Origin: Acanthamoeba sp. SK_2022b
Lineage: Eukaryota; Discosea; Longamoebia; Acanthamoebidae
Assembly (NCBI GenBank): GCA_027943245.1
Contig: JANDJZ010000447.1
Span: 1 to 30,984 of the forward strand
DNA length: 30,984 nt
Direction: 5' to 3'
This document shows, one piece after another, positions 1 through 11,112 of the stretch. Below the pieces are notes generated by a model. That model was not told where the DNA came from. It was given only the letters and a program-made list of their open reading frames with translations, and did not search any database. Position 1 is the first letter of the stretch. Every line of letters begins with the position of its first letter. The translations under genes and the position numbers were made by a program.

Positions 1-92
1 TTGCGGTTTTCCTCCTGGTCCTTGCGCACCTTTTCGATGTTCTTTTGTGTCCACACATGCCAGCTCTTGTGTTGCAAAATGTTCAAGCTCAT
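1..92 (-). CDS. CIR-N domain protein (splicing/corepressor type), N-terminal fragment
   Basis: Read on the minus strand from an ATG at 92, the frame is open to the window edge and gives 30 codons. The core, LNILQHKSWHVWTQKN, matches the CIR N-terminal domain (Pfam Cir_N), found at the extreme N-terminus of CIR1, CWC25 and LENG1: a short L-N-(I/L)-L stretch, then K-S-W-H, then a basic helix with KNIEKVRKDQE. Proteins with this start are mostly spliceosome-associated or transcriptional corepressors in the nucleus. The rest of the gene lies left of the window, so I cannot say which family member it is. It diverges from the TPP1-like gene at 310, so the 217 bases between them probably serve as a shared promoter. 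The plus-strand open frame over the same bases has no coding features. The motif match is clear; the fragment is short. Confidence 0.72.
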   Translation of the reverse strand, partial: MSLNILQHKSWHVWTQKNIEKVRKDQEENR

Positions 93-309
93 CTCGCTTG
101 TTTCAGATTTGTTAAATGCACTCGCTAGGTGTGTTTTGTTTCTGTTTTTTCCATCACAAGAAACCCTTCAGTTTTTTACTAAAATCTTAAGGTGGCGCAG
201 CGATGGTCGCCGGTACGTGGTGCGCTTCTGCTCGGCCTAGACTGCGAAAAATGGAACAATTAAAAAATGTTAAGGTATCGGTCAAACCTGACCTATTTAC
301 ACCACCACA
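93..309. promoter_or_regulatory. Intergenic region between divergent start codons
   Basis: This region separates the CIR-N gene (minus, start at 92) from the TPP1-like gene (plus, start at 310). It is AT-richer than the flanking exons. It holds a T-run followed by a block at about 145-178 with core AAGAAACCCTT that recurs upstream of ATG16 (about 3287-3324). I see no clear TATA box. Its role as a bidirectional promoter is inferred from gene orientation only. Confidence 0.45.
145..178 (+). promoter_or_regulatory. Upstream block shared with ATG16 (copy 1)
   Basis: A T-run, then CCATCACAAGAAACCCTT, then CAGTTTTTT. It lies 132-165 bases before the TPP1 start codon. Copy 2 near 3287-3324 differs by two single-base insertions. 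Function is inferred only from position. Confidence 0.45.
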
Positions 310-2941
310 ATGGCAAGGGCCAGCGTTCTTGTCTTGTCTGTGGTGTTGGCTGCGGCGCTGGCACTTGCGAGTGCATCTGAAGCAGGCGTTCGAGGATTTG
401 TCGCCGGCAAGCGCCCTGCGAGCGGTCGCACGCACTGGCGCCCCCTCACAACTGCCGAAACCAGAGAACGGCTCAGCAACAAGCAGGGCGCTGATGAGCA
501 GCCCTTGATCAAGGCCTATGTTGCGCTGAAGGAGAACGCTGCTGGTCTTCAGACTGTTCAAGAGTCTGTTCTGGCTGCCTCTGATCCCGCGCGCCCTGAC
601 CACTACGGTCGTCATCTGGAGTGGGAAGAGCTCAACGCGCTCGTGGCGCCTCGTGAAGAGGACGTGGTCCAGGTCGTCGAGTGGCTCCGAAGCGCCGGCG
701 TGGAACATTGGGAGGTCATGGCCTCTCGCTCCTGGGTGCGCATCGCCGCTACCGCCGACGCCCTTGAGGCGCTGGTCAACTGCCGCGTCGGGGCGTACAC
801 GCCACGCAAGAATTCGCCCAAGACCGAGCGCATCGTCATCCACAGGTGCGAAGAGGACGTCTACGAGATCCCTCGCCACCTTGACCACGTTATCGACTTT
901 GTTTCGCCTATTGTCGGTACTTACTTACCAGCGCGCTCTGAGTATCGCATCAAGCGCTGACACCAAGGCGAAGACACCAGCTGATCATCGCGATACTGTT
1001 CTTCTTCTTCTTAGGCTTCCCCAGGCCCAGCGGTAAGAAGACTCAGTACAAGGCCCACCTCAGCACTCCGCTGGACCTGCCCTACGTGACACCAGCCCTG
1101 CTGCGCAAGCTTTACAACATCAGCACGCCGCTAGTGAGCCAGGGTGTCAACAACACCCAGGCCGTGTTAGAAGTTATGGGTACACGCACAAGCACACACA
1201 CACACACACACACACGTACAGGCGTGGTCCCTCTACGTGCACAACTGACGCTACGCTTGCGCTAGAATTCTACTCGGACGATGACCTGCAGGACTTCTTC
1301 CAGGCGTACGCCCCTGAGCTGGTCGGCCAGGTGGTCAAGAAAACGCTCGGCAACTTGCCCAACTATCAGGGCATTTTCGACGCCGAGGCCTCGCTCGACA
1401 TCCAGTACATCATGGCCATCGGCGCCTTCGCTCCCTCCTACTCCTACAACTACTTGTATGTACCTTGTCGCGACACAGGCTGCTCGAGCACGTGCATTGA
1501 GCGCGAGTGATGCGCAGCTTGAGCTCACCGAAGTTCACGTCCCCCCCCTCCGACTACAGGTCTGAGAATGACTTTATACTGGTGTTCTTCGACTGGGTCA
1601 ACGACATCGCCAACGACCCCAAGCCTCCTCTGGTCCACTCTGTGTAAAATGCTCCGCCATCGTCACCGCCGCTTAAGCTGATTCTGGCGGTTCCCGTTCT
1701 TGCGGTGCACTGACTCAGTGTCCCCCCCCCTGACAGCTCGTACGGTGAGTACGGTGGCGACTACCCCATGGATGAAGTCATGCGGTAGGCCCACTCGAGT
1801 TCTTTGCTGTTCTCACATGTCCGCTGCGAGGTTGCTCACGATCGCCATTCAGCGTGTCGAACGAGTGGCTGAAGATGGGCGCGCGCGGCCTCACCGTTCT
1901 CGTGGCCTCTGGCGACGACGGCGTTGGGTGCAACTCCGAGTGCACGTCCTTTGAGTTCCCCTATCCTTCGTCGCCCTGGATCACCCTTGTCGGCGCCACG
2001 GAGGTCCACCAGGACTCGGGTAAGCTGCCACGCTTGTCGCACGCCCACGCGCAGTAGTCGATTTGGGTCCCTCACTCTCAACCTCCCCCACCATCACTCT
2101 GTGTAGCGGGCACCTTCAGCGAGGTCGGGAGCATCTTCAGCTCCGGCGGCTTCTCCAACGACTTTGCCACGCCCTCATGGTACATCACACGTGCGCATGT
2201 GTGGAAATGACAACAGAGCGAGACAGATCGATAAATAAAAGAGACTCACGCAACGACAACCAACGACAGGCAAGCTCCGCAGGTGGCGTACTATCTCAAG
2301 AACTGCCCCAACCTGCCTGCTTCGTCCTACTTCAACAGCAGTGGCAGGGCTCTGCCCGATATCGCCGCTGCCGGTTCGTGCCTCGCATCCACCACCACCC
2401 TCAATCCATCGCTCGTGTATTGGTGTGCGCGTGTACGCTGACGTGCCGTGTGCGTGCGTAGGCGAATACGTGCAAATCTTCCTCAACGGTTCGTCGTCGG
2501 GCGTCGCAGGCACGTCCTGCTCGGCGCCCATAGTGGCCGGTATGGTGTCGCTCTGGAACGGCATGCGCCTCCAGGCCGGCAAGTCGCCCATGGGTTTCAT
2601 CAACCCGTTCCTCTACAAGGCTGCCTCGCATGCCTCGGCCTTCTACGACGTCACCTCTGGCAACAACGCCGATGGTACGCTTGCCTTGCGTTTGTTCTGC
2701 ATCAACCACAATCGTTCTTACTCTGTGTTGCGTTCTGTTGCTGTCGTCGCTGCTGCCTGCAGGCTGCTGTCCCGGCTTCAATGCCTTCAAGGGCTGGGAT
2801 CCCGGTACCGCTTTCATCTCCAAGAGATCACGACTGCCACTTGCGCTTTCTGCTGCTCACATTTTCGTCCACCGCACAGTGACCGGCCTGGGCACGCCCA
2901 ACTTCGATTTCCTCAGCACGCTGGTGAAGGAGTTGCCCTAG
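310..2941 (+). CDS. TPP1: Tripeptidyl-peptidase 1-like serine protease (sedolisin, S53)
   Basis: Exons: 310-916, 1015-1179, 1266-1455, 1560-1643, 1737-1784, 1853-2019, 2107-2179, 2270-2373, 2462-2674, 2763-2804, 2880-2941, giving 584 residues with phase kept throughout. Residues 1-23 are a signal peptide, followed by a pro-kumamolisin prodomain to about residue 210. The catalytic domain keeps the sedolisin set: Glu298 and Asp302 in EASLD, the oxyanion Asp386 in ASGDDG, and nucleophile Ser498 in AGTSCSAP. It also has VSYGEYG, GGFSNDF and the C-terminal GWDPVTGLGTPNF. In animals TPP1 removes tripeptides from protein N-termini in lysosomes; an acid lysosomal or phagosomal role is expected here by family. 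The length matches human TPP1 (about 563). The ATG at 310 gives the signal peptide directly. The intron at 1180-1265 carries a short CA repeat. Neighbour genes are functionally unrelated, though ATG16 downstream also serves lysosomal delivery. Confidence 0.95.
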
Positions 2942-3508
2942 GGTTGATGTGAAAGGGGATAGAGCCCTGCTTTCGCCGCTCATCCAGTTGGCACTCGTAG
3001 AACCGCTTCTGGTCCGCAGCAGTGACCACCACGACCCCAAAAGTCTGTGCGCCCGCTGGTGCGTTACAAGAGAACTGGATTTGCTGCGGTGTTAAGTGAG
3101 GAGAAAACCTTTAGGAGCGGCGTGGCGTGCTTCAGCAACGACGCACAGGTAGTCTGTCGTCTTGCGGCGTGAATGGCAAAATCAAGTGCCGCAGACCTGG
3201 CGTGCATCCTGAGCTGTGCTGGCCCAATAAGGCAAGAAAAAAAAGGCAAAAAAAACGCGAAGATTGGCACCAATTCCTTTTTTTTTTTTTTTCCATCAAC
3301 AAGAAACCCTTGCAGTTTTTTTTTTTTTGCTTTTTCTTATTTGTCGACACAGCCACGAAAAAAGAAGATAAAAGGGGAAGAGGAAAAGGTACCGTGGAGT
3401 ATTTCTGTGCCGAATTCAGAAGCACGCTCCAGAAATCACAGAACCGAGCAAGATTGGAACGATTGCAGTGCGAAGAAAAACGCTCACACCTTAGAAGAAG
3501 GAGCCAAC
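2942..3508. other. Intergenic region upstream of ATG16
   Basis: The first part should hold the TPP1 3' UTR. From about 3230 the sequence is dominated by A-runs and T-runs (T17 around 3276-3292 and T12 around 3317-3328). A block at 3287-3324 closely resembles the block at 145-178. Open frames on both strands lack codon bias or recognisable domains. I see no gene. Confidence 0.6.
3287..3324 (+). promoter_or_regulatory. Upstream block shared with TPP1 (copy 2)
   Basis: Same block as at 145-178, flanked by longer T-runs (T17 before, T12 after). It lies about 185-222 bases before the ATG16 start codon, on the same strand as the gene. Confidence 0.45.
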
Positions 3509-6500
3509 ATGGAAGTGCAAGCTCGGGGCCAGGATCGCCAACTGCTAGATTGGAGAGAGACCATTCTGCACCTCCTCCACGAACGTGACAGGGAGCAGAA
3601 AGGACCATATCCCACGCTCTTCCAGAAATGTACAACTTGCTCACTCATGGCCATTATTTCCATTTATATTACGGATGAAATATTATAATTTATTTCCATC
3701 TGCAGTTCGCTTACGACCAAATTGTGCAGGCAATACCCTTAGCTCACACAACGCCAAGCTGAGGCGAGAGGTGTGGGAATTGAAGCAAACAGTCCAAGAG
3801 TTCAGCAAGGAGAGAGAGAAGCACAAAGAGTACGTTCTACCGACAGCCACAAGTGACGCTGCCTGAGCCGATGTAGCACCACGGTTGGTGGCTATGGACG
3901 TTGGCTGACGCGTGCGCGCACGCACAGCGATCGCATCGTGGACCTGGATGAGAAAGTCAAGGCGCGCGAGAACGAGATCATTGCGCTACAGGAGAAGCTC
4001 AAGTACTCTATCCTCCTCCATTCCCTCTTGGTGATCGGTGCAAGAGCGCCACATCACCTTTCCTCATGTCTTCTGCTGCGCGCGCCCTTCACTTGCAGGG
4101 AAAAGGAAAAGGAGTTGAACGAGAGCTACAGACAGAACGCGGAACAGGCCAAGTCACTCTTCGATATCATGCAGCAGAAGACCGCTGCGCTCAAGGAGAT
4201 CGAACAAAAGAGCGACACGTACCCACCCGCCCCTCAACCGCTTACACCAGCAGTGGCCCCACAGACAACGGCTGACTTGGCGTGAGGTGCCCTCCAACAG
4301 TAACAGAGAGCTTTCTGGCGCGCACGAGAGTGTGTGTAGAGAGCTGGACGACACAAAGCAGATCGTGGAGCTGCTCAAGGCAGAGGTGGAACAGCTCAAG
4401 GTGCTCTCTCGCGCCATCACCGCCAGCCCGCGGCCGATCGCTCCTCGCCTTTCGGTGTGGCTCAGCACTGTTCGTTGCGCAGGGACAACGCGACACCTTC
4501 GAGGACCGGCTGGCGACCAAGGAGCAGGAGGTGGAGAGCATGAAGAAGGAGCTCGTCCAGATGAAGGCGATGGAGGAGAGGTTTGTTGTTTCGAGGAGGA
4601 CCTCTCCCCCCCACGCATAGACGTTTCGTTTTGAAGGAGCTGACACCTAATCGGTGCACCCGTGGCTTCACCCGCACACGGCAGGTTCCAGCAGGAGATG
4701 ACCAAGAACGCTGGACTCATCAACAATTTGAACATGGAACAGGAGCGACTGCTCGAGATGCTGAGCAAGGTGAAGGAGACCAATTTCAAGCGGGTACGGG
4801 CCGCTCTCGCCCTCGGTCACAGCGAGCGAACGAACAGACGAGTGTTCTCATATGTTCCCCATTGTCAATGCGCGCCCGCTGTGCAGCGAGAAAGCCAAGG
4901 GGGAAGCCCTGGTCCACGAGGAGCAGAGAAGGACGACTTTGCCAAGTTCCAATCGAGTGCGTGGCCCTCACTCGACGTCGTTTCCCGCTTTGCTCTCCAA
5001 TGGCTGACCGCGGTCAATGTCGACACACGCGTGCGCACATAAGACGTGAGCGGATTCTTCTCGAGCATCGTGGGCAAGCTCAAGGGGGAGGAGGAGGGTG
5101 AGGCGGCGGAAGCGGAGGAGGAGAGCCAGGAGGAGGACTTTGTCACCATGATGTCCGAGGACGTCGTGCCCAAGAAGCTCGTCCGCAGGATCGTACGTGC
5201 GCTCGGTCGTGCTGCTGCTATCTCCCCCCCCCCCCTTCTGCGCTGACGCAGCGATTGGTTCGGTTTTTTCGGCCTCAGGACGCCGGCGGCGAAGTGAACC
5301 ACATCCAGCACAGCAGCCAGGGGTCGATGTTCGCTACAAGCGGCGTGGAGGGCAACATCATCATCTGGGACACGCTTTCGAGTACTCGCGCGCCCACTCG
5401 CTTTCGCTTTTGACTGCCCCTGCTAACGGCGATGCTGCCCTCTCCCTACCCTCTTACCTCCAGTGGCTCGCTTGAAGACGCTGCGGGTTGCCCGACGCGC
5501 GATCACGTGCGCGGATTTCACACACAACAACGCCCTGGTGTTGGGCGCCTCGGCAGACAACAATATCTACGTGGTGAGCTACGCCCAGGATCGCGTTGCG
5601 GTGCGCTTGTCCCCTTCAACCCCCCCCCCCCCCAACCTCTCCCTTTCCTCATTCCTGCCGTGCCTTATCGCTTTGTTTCTCTCTCCCTCTTCCACCCCCA
5701 AACAGAACAACTTGCTCGGCCATCAGGGACCGGTGGTGGCCGCGCAGTTCACCTTTGACTCGCGCCAGATCGTCTCCGGCTCAAGCGATCGGTGCATCAA
5801 GCTGTGGGACGTCGAGAAGGGCATATGTACGCCTTTACGCGCCACGGGTCCGTGCCCATGGGCCACCATGTGCTCACGTCGCGTTGCTTCACTTGTGTGT
5901 GGTTTGCACAGGCGTGCGAACGATCATGTGCGCCTCCAAGGTGATGGACGTCGCTTTCCTCGGCCGCGGCCTGCTGGGCTCGGGCCACTACGACAAGACC
6001 GTGCGCACCTACGACATGCGCACCGGCGCTTTGGTCGAGAGCGCCCAGCCGCACGAAGCCAGCTTGACCTCCATCCTGCTGAGCCCAGGCATTGTCTCCC
6101 CTCGCCCCCCCCCCTCTCCTCACACACGGGCCGCGCCGTGCTCCCTCGTAGTAGTCGTCCGCTAACCAATCCACGCGAAAAGCGCAGACGGAAGCTCGAT
6201 CCTCTCCAACTCGAGAGACGGCAGCCTCAAGATGCTGGACATCAGGGCCAACCTCAAGCAGCTCCGAACCTACACGTACTTGAGCGCCCCCCACTCCATC
6301 ACCATGGAACGTCGGCCGCGTGCGTGTGGCTCACGTTTCGTGCGTGCGCCACTCTCCCTGCTTCCCCCCCCCCCTCTGCAGGTCGGAGAAGTACAGAAAC
6401 AACTGCGACTGGAACAGGGCCTGCTTCTCGGGCGGCGGCAAGTACGTCATCGCCGGCTCGGCCACGGGCGCCGTCAACGTGTGGGAGACCGCGTCGGGCA

Positions 6501-6710
6501 AGCTGGTGTCAGGTCTGCGTCGCTCCCTGCGCCCCCCACATCTGCAGGTTGTGTTGTGTGTTGACGGGGGGAGTGGGTGGTGTGGCGGCTGCAGCCGAAA
6601 TGGACGAGAAGCATCCCAACATGATCGCGTGCTGCACGTGGAGCCCCTCGACGAGCCAGCTCATCACGGCGTACCGCGGCGCCAACACCGACGTCGCGCT
6701 CTGGGCCTGA
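3509..6710 (+). CDS. ATG16: Autophagy protein ATG16 (coiled coil plus WD40 propeller)
   Basis: Exons: 3509-3629, 3706-3829, 3928-4002, 4099-4218, 4301-4400, 4483-4580, 4685-4793, 4887-4956, 5044-5192, 5279-5381, 5464-5600, 5706-5826, 5912-6088, 6188-6275, 6382-6512, 6595-6710; 612 residues, close to human ATG16L1 (607). The N-terminal helix (LLDWRETILHLLHERDREQKG, trimmed: WRETI..L..RDREQ) matches the ATG5-binding region. A heptad-rich coiled coil fills about residues 45-270. SGFFSSIVGKLKG near residue 275 parallels the membrane-binding DSITNIFG segment. Residues 323-612 form WD40 blades with IIIWD, IKLWDVEKG, GHYDKTVRTYDMR, LKMLDIR, VNVWET and ending VALWA, about one exon per blade. ATG16 joins ATG12-ATG5 and sites LC3/ATG8 lipidation. 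The intron at 6089-6187 uses a GC donor. Two acceptors (3705 and 3729) both keep frame for exon 2. Exon 8 is phase-consistent but poorly conserved. Confidence 0.93.
6089..6187 (+). other. GC-AG intron in ATG16
   Basis: The exon must end after Leu-Ser-Pro plus one base and resume with AC GGA AGC to give LLSPDGSSILSNSRDG, a blade motif conserved in ATG16 proteins. The only junction allowing this reads CCAG|GCATTG ... GCGCAG|ACGG. No GT donor in the vicinity preserves both phase and motif. Confidence 0.8.
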
Positions 6711-7270
6711 GCCCGGTGCCCCTGAACCGGTTTGTGAGCCACTAGGCGGCGGGCTGCCAGTGTTGTTATTTTGTTGTCTGACAGAGGCAGGCGTGTGGCC
6801 TCTGTGTTGCAGGATAACCCGTATCTCCCTGGACCAGACTTTTTATGTCATTCTTAGAAAATGCGTAAACAGAAAGGCTGAAATTTAGAGAATGTCGTGC
6901 TGCAATACATGTGCATTCCGCACAATCCAAATCCCAAGATTCGGCGGAGTCGGAACGACCATAAATCCGGGCATGGCAGTTAATTTACGAGATTGCAACC
7001 AGCTTCTGCGCCGCGGTGGTACAAAAAGGGCGGGGGACGGCAAACAGGTTAGAAGGATAACCGAACCAGAACCCCGTACGTAAATCTTCTTCTCTGCCCA
7101 CTTTTGTGGCTTCGCATTGCCGTATTGGAGCCCCCATCGGCCCGCAGCTACCAGTTTGAACGACAAAGAAAGGAGCTTGTTGACTTACTCTCCTTCGTCT
7201 CTCCTCTCCACACTGCCACCAATACAGACAGTTTCTTTCATCTTGTAGAGAAAGAAAACATACATCCACG
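6711..7270. other. Intergenic region between ATG16 and the BAR-SH3 gene
   Basis: The region holds the ATG16 3' UTR and the BAR-SH3 promoter and 5' UTR. There is a CT-rich stretch at about 7190-7210 before the start codon. A 93-codon minus-strand open frame (6885-7166) has no recognisable domain or splice context. I see no gene or RNA. Confidence 0.6.
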
Positions 7271-8969
7271 ATGACGAGCAAGCCCAAGTTCGGTTTCAAG
7301 GGTCTTACGGCTGTGACCAACAGAACCACTCAGAAGATGAAGGAGAAGGTGGGTAAGGCCGAGGAGACCGTCGATGTCGGCTTCAACCAGGAGCACGCCA
7401 AGTTCGAGCTCTACTACAAGCAGCTCAAGAAGATGAGCAAGGACCTCAGCGACTACACCAAGAGCCTCCGCGGTACTATTTTACGTAGACTTGCTCGCTG
7501 CGCTCACGAAAATCACTCACCATTTTTTATGCCTCATCCGCAGCCATTTCCGATGCCCACAGCTCCTTGGGCACAAGCACCGGTTGCTTCTACGACTCTG
7601 GAAGCGCCCTCTGGGAATGCAACCAGCGCTACCTGCTCACTGTCGGCGATATCGACAAGGCCCGACAGGCCCTGGTACGTGAGCATTTCAGGCTTAATCC
7701 TCCTACGGCAGCGTGTAGCCTTGCATCATCTCACTGACTCCATTAATAATTCGTTAGGATGAGACTCTTCGCGTGGACATTGTGGCGCCCGTCGATGCCT
7801 ACCTCGGTCAATATAGGACCATGGAGAACAGAATTAACGAGAGGTCGCGCCGGCGACTGGAGATGGATCGTTTCAGGGGCAAGGTGAGGAAGTTCCTCGC
7901 CCACCCTCCCGAGAAGCCGGAGAAGCTCGTCCAGGTTCGTGCTCTCCTGCTCACCACAATCGATGCTCGCCGCTACACAAACTTGCCCCCCCCCCATTCT
8001 CATCTTTTCTTTTGTTGCTCGTGTTGGTGGGGTGACACAGGCCGAGGCCAACTACAACATGTGGAAGGCTGCCTACGAGGAGCTCAACACCGAGCTCACC
8101 AGGGACATCCAGAGGCTGTGCGCCGACAGGAACACCTTCTTCGACCCGTGCTTCTCGACCGTACGACGTGCCCTCACGCACTTGGACCTTTCTTAGCTGA
8201 ATTTCTCGCTCACGCGTGCATGGCCATTGCGCACGCCTCTCCCTGTGCGTGTGTGCAGATCATCCAAGCGTCGGCGAGGTACTACCAGGAGGTGGCCGCC
8301 ATCACCACTTCGCTGGTGCCCATGGTGCAGCACATCGACCCCAAGGCTGCGCACCACCACCGCGTGGTCATCCTCCCCGACGAGGAGTCCTCGGCGATGA
8401 AGACCTACGAGTCGCACAAGAAGGCCACCGGCACGAGCCGCGTCGACCACACGCCCTCCTACCAGCAGCCGCCCTCGTACGCCTCCAACCAGGCCTACGG
8501 CGCCCCGCAGAGCGGCTACGGCGGCCAGCCCGGCTACGGTGCCCCGCAGAGCGGCTACGGCAGCCAGCCCGGCTACGGCGCCCCTCCTCCCCAGCAGGGC
8601 TACGGCCAGCCGGCCTACGGCGCCCCCCAGCAGGGCTTCGCTCCTCCTCAGGGCGGCGGCGCCCCTCCTCCCATGCCCGGCAGGCCCGGCCCCGCTCCTC
8701 CCAGGAGGCCCGGAGAGCAGGGTGCGCCTCCTCTCTCCCTGGCTAGCTTGCTCTGATTCTGCAGATGCGTGTACGCGTGGCTGACTCGCTTGTCTCTCCT
8801 CTGTTCTGCAGCTCGCGCCCTGTACGCGTTCAACCCCGAGGCCCCGACCGAGCTGGGCTTCCAGCCGGGCCAGGTGCTCAACATCCTCAGCAAGAACGGC
8901 GACTGGTGGGAGGCCGAGGTCAACGGCAGGCGTGGTCTCATCCCGGCCAACTACGTGCAGCTGATCTAA
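7271..8969 (+). CDS. BAR-SH3 domain protein (amphiphysin/Rvs167-like)
   Basis: Exons: 7271-7472, 7544-7674, 7758-7934, 8041-8160, 8259-8721, 8812-8969; 416 residues. The N-terminal half is a BAR domain of the amphiphysin/BIN/Rvs type: KEKVGKAEETVDVGF matches the LGKADET start of that family, and VDAYLGQYRTMENRI matches its TYLGQF segment. Residues about 265-355 are a low-complexity Gly/Pro/Gln/Tyr linker with YGAPQSGYG-type repeats, then proline runs (GAPPPMPGRPGPAPPRRPG) that could bind SH3 domains. The C-terminal 50 residues are an SH3 domain: ALYAFNPEAP.ELGF..G, the WW pair in DWWEAE, and PANYV. Such proteins bend membranes and link them to actin or dynamin during endocytosis. The start codon follows a pyrimidine-rich leader and gives a plausible amphipathic N-terminus. 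I cannot decide between Rvs167, amphiphysin or BIN orthology. Confidence 0.93.
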
Positions 8970-9200
8970 GAGCAAAGAGAGAGAAAGATCATCTTGCACT
9001 CGCGTCTGCACGCTCAAGACCCACACGACCTATTTATTTCTCCCCCACCTCCTCCGTAAATAACCCAAAATAATAATTATTTGTATTTTGTTTTCCTTTT
9101 GTTATTTGTTTTCTTGACGAGCAAATATACATATTTTATTGCCAATTTCGGCCGCATAGCGCCCTACGTTCGAGTAGACAGACCCAGTCGAGGCAACCTC
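8970..9200. other. Intergenic region
   Basis: A short AT-rich region (about 9030-9150, with TAAATAA and AATAATAATTA) likely carries the BAR-SH3 polyadenylation site and the promoter of the glycosyltransferase gene. No gene is visible. Confidence 0.5.
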
Positions 9201-11068
9201 ATGCTCAAGCGAACCGGGCGGGCAACGACCCCGCTGCCCCTGTTCGGGGCGCACCGACACAGGGGCAGCGCCTGTGGGCGGTGCGTGTCGCTCGGGCTGC
9301 GGCTGGTGCTGGTGGGCTCGCTGGTGCTGCTCGTCCTCGGTCTCGTTCAGATGGTCCTGTGGAGGGGCGGCGTGGCAGGCGGAGAGGGCGATGGCGAAGA
9401 GAACGGGGCGGTAGAGGTGAGCCTCGTGCGTACCGTACAGCGGGCCAGAGAGGTAGCAGAACAAGAGATGGCGGAACAGCAGCTAGACGAAGAGCAGAAG
9501 CTGTTGGTGGCTCCCCAGAAGCAGTGGGGCAGGAGCGACAGAGGAGCTGGTGCCAGCACTGACTCGAGGGCACAGAAGGCCGATGACTGGTTCCAGAAGT
9601 GGGCCGCCAAGCAGGAGGCCGCCCAGGCAGCGGGCAACGTTGAGCAAGTAGAACAGAAGTCCACAAGAGAAGTTCATGACAAAGAGAGCTACGAGGAGGA
9701 CTACGCAGACTATGCGGAAGAGAAGACGAAGAGCCTCAGCAGAGACGAAGCACCTCCCTCCCGACTACCTCGTTCGCCGTGTCCCTACTTCGCCAGCATC
9801 AACTCCACGACGATGACCGTGCTGTGGCAACAGTCCGGCAGAGCACCCCGCGCCGCTCTGTCATGCGAGCTCAAGGCCAGGCCCACCAACGGCACCGCAC
9901 GAGCTCAGCTGGTACGCGCACAACTTGCCTGCCCGTCCCGACTACGTTCAACTCATTGCTTTCAATGGCGCTCAAGGTCTATGAAGGAGAGGCCACGCAA
10001 GCGGAGGCGCGAGGTCTATTGCCGGCCACCGAGTACACGTTCAGCCTTCTGTGTAGAAGCAGCAGCGCAAGCAGCGACAGCGCCAACGGCGTACGCTCTC
10101 GGGACAGCGCGATGAGGCCGTGCGAGCGCAGGGTGATGACGCGCGGGGCGAGCAACCTCGTGGCCAACCCGTCCTTTGAGGACCGTGGACCGCAGCAGTA
10201 CGTCAAGTACTTCGACCAGAACTACATGAAGCTTGACCCCAACGCCTTCCCTGCCCACTGGCAGTCCATGATGACTCCCATCGGTTCGGGTCTCCCCACT
10301 CTTTCCTGCGCAAAGCCAAGGTGGCCGAGGCCTGACCCGAGCACTCGTGCTTCGGGGGGGGGGGGGGGGACAAACACACAACAGAGCTGTGCACGGATCG
10401 GGCGATGACGGGCAGGACATCGATGTGCTTCAGGTCGCCGGATAAGGCCAGCTACAAGTACGGTGCCTCGCAGTTCATTCTCGTCAACGCCACTACCCAG
10501 AAGCGCACAGAGGAGAAGGAGCAGGGGGAAGGCGAGGATGCAGACGTCGAACGCGGCCAGACGGGTGAGGAGGACGGCAGTGTAGGCGGGGAGTATCCCG
10601 GCAAGCGCTACCTGATGCTCTCGGCCTGGAGCGCTGCCTACGACGTGAGCGGCAAGCGCGACGGAGGCTACGGCATCGGCCTGCAGATCATGTTCGCCGA
10701 TGGCTCGCACTCCTACGGCCACAAGATCACGTGGCGGACCGAGGACCACCGATGGGAAAAGGAGTGCCTCGTCATCGAAACCGAGAAGGCAACCCACACC
10801 TCCCCCCTAGACACCAACACGAGCTCGTGTGCCCCGCGTGGGCTGTCGTTTGCGTTGATTGGCGCTGACTCGGCCGAGTGGCGTACAGGACGTGCTGAGT
10901 GTGAATATGTTTGTTCTCTTCCTCGACCATGCCGGCACTGTCTGGTTCGACGACCTCTACCTGGCCTCGGCTTCGGCCATCGGTACTGACCACACACCTC
11001 TCTCCTGTCGCCTCCAATCGCGCCGCGGAGTGACGAGGTCTCTCCCCCCCCGTCACACACACACCCGT

Positions 11069-11112
<44 letters not shown>

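Noticed and set aside
1..240. A plus-strand frame open from the first base
   Set aside because: It has no start context or domain and overlaps the much better CIR-N reading on the minus strand.
9281..9562. Overlapping Arg/Gly-rich frames within the GT49 first exon
   Set aside because: These are out-of-frame shadows of a GC-rich exon; only the frame from 9201 has the membrane helix and continues into later motifs.
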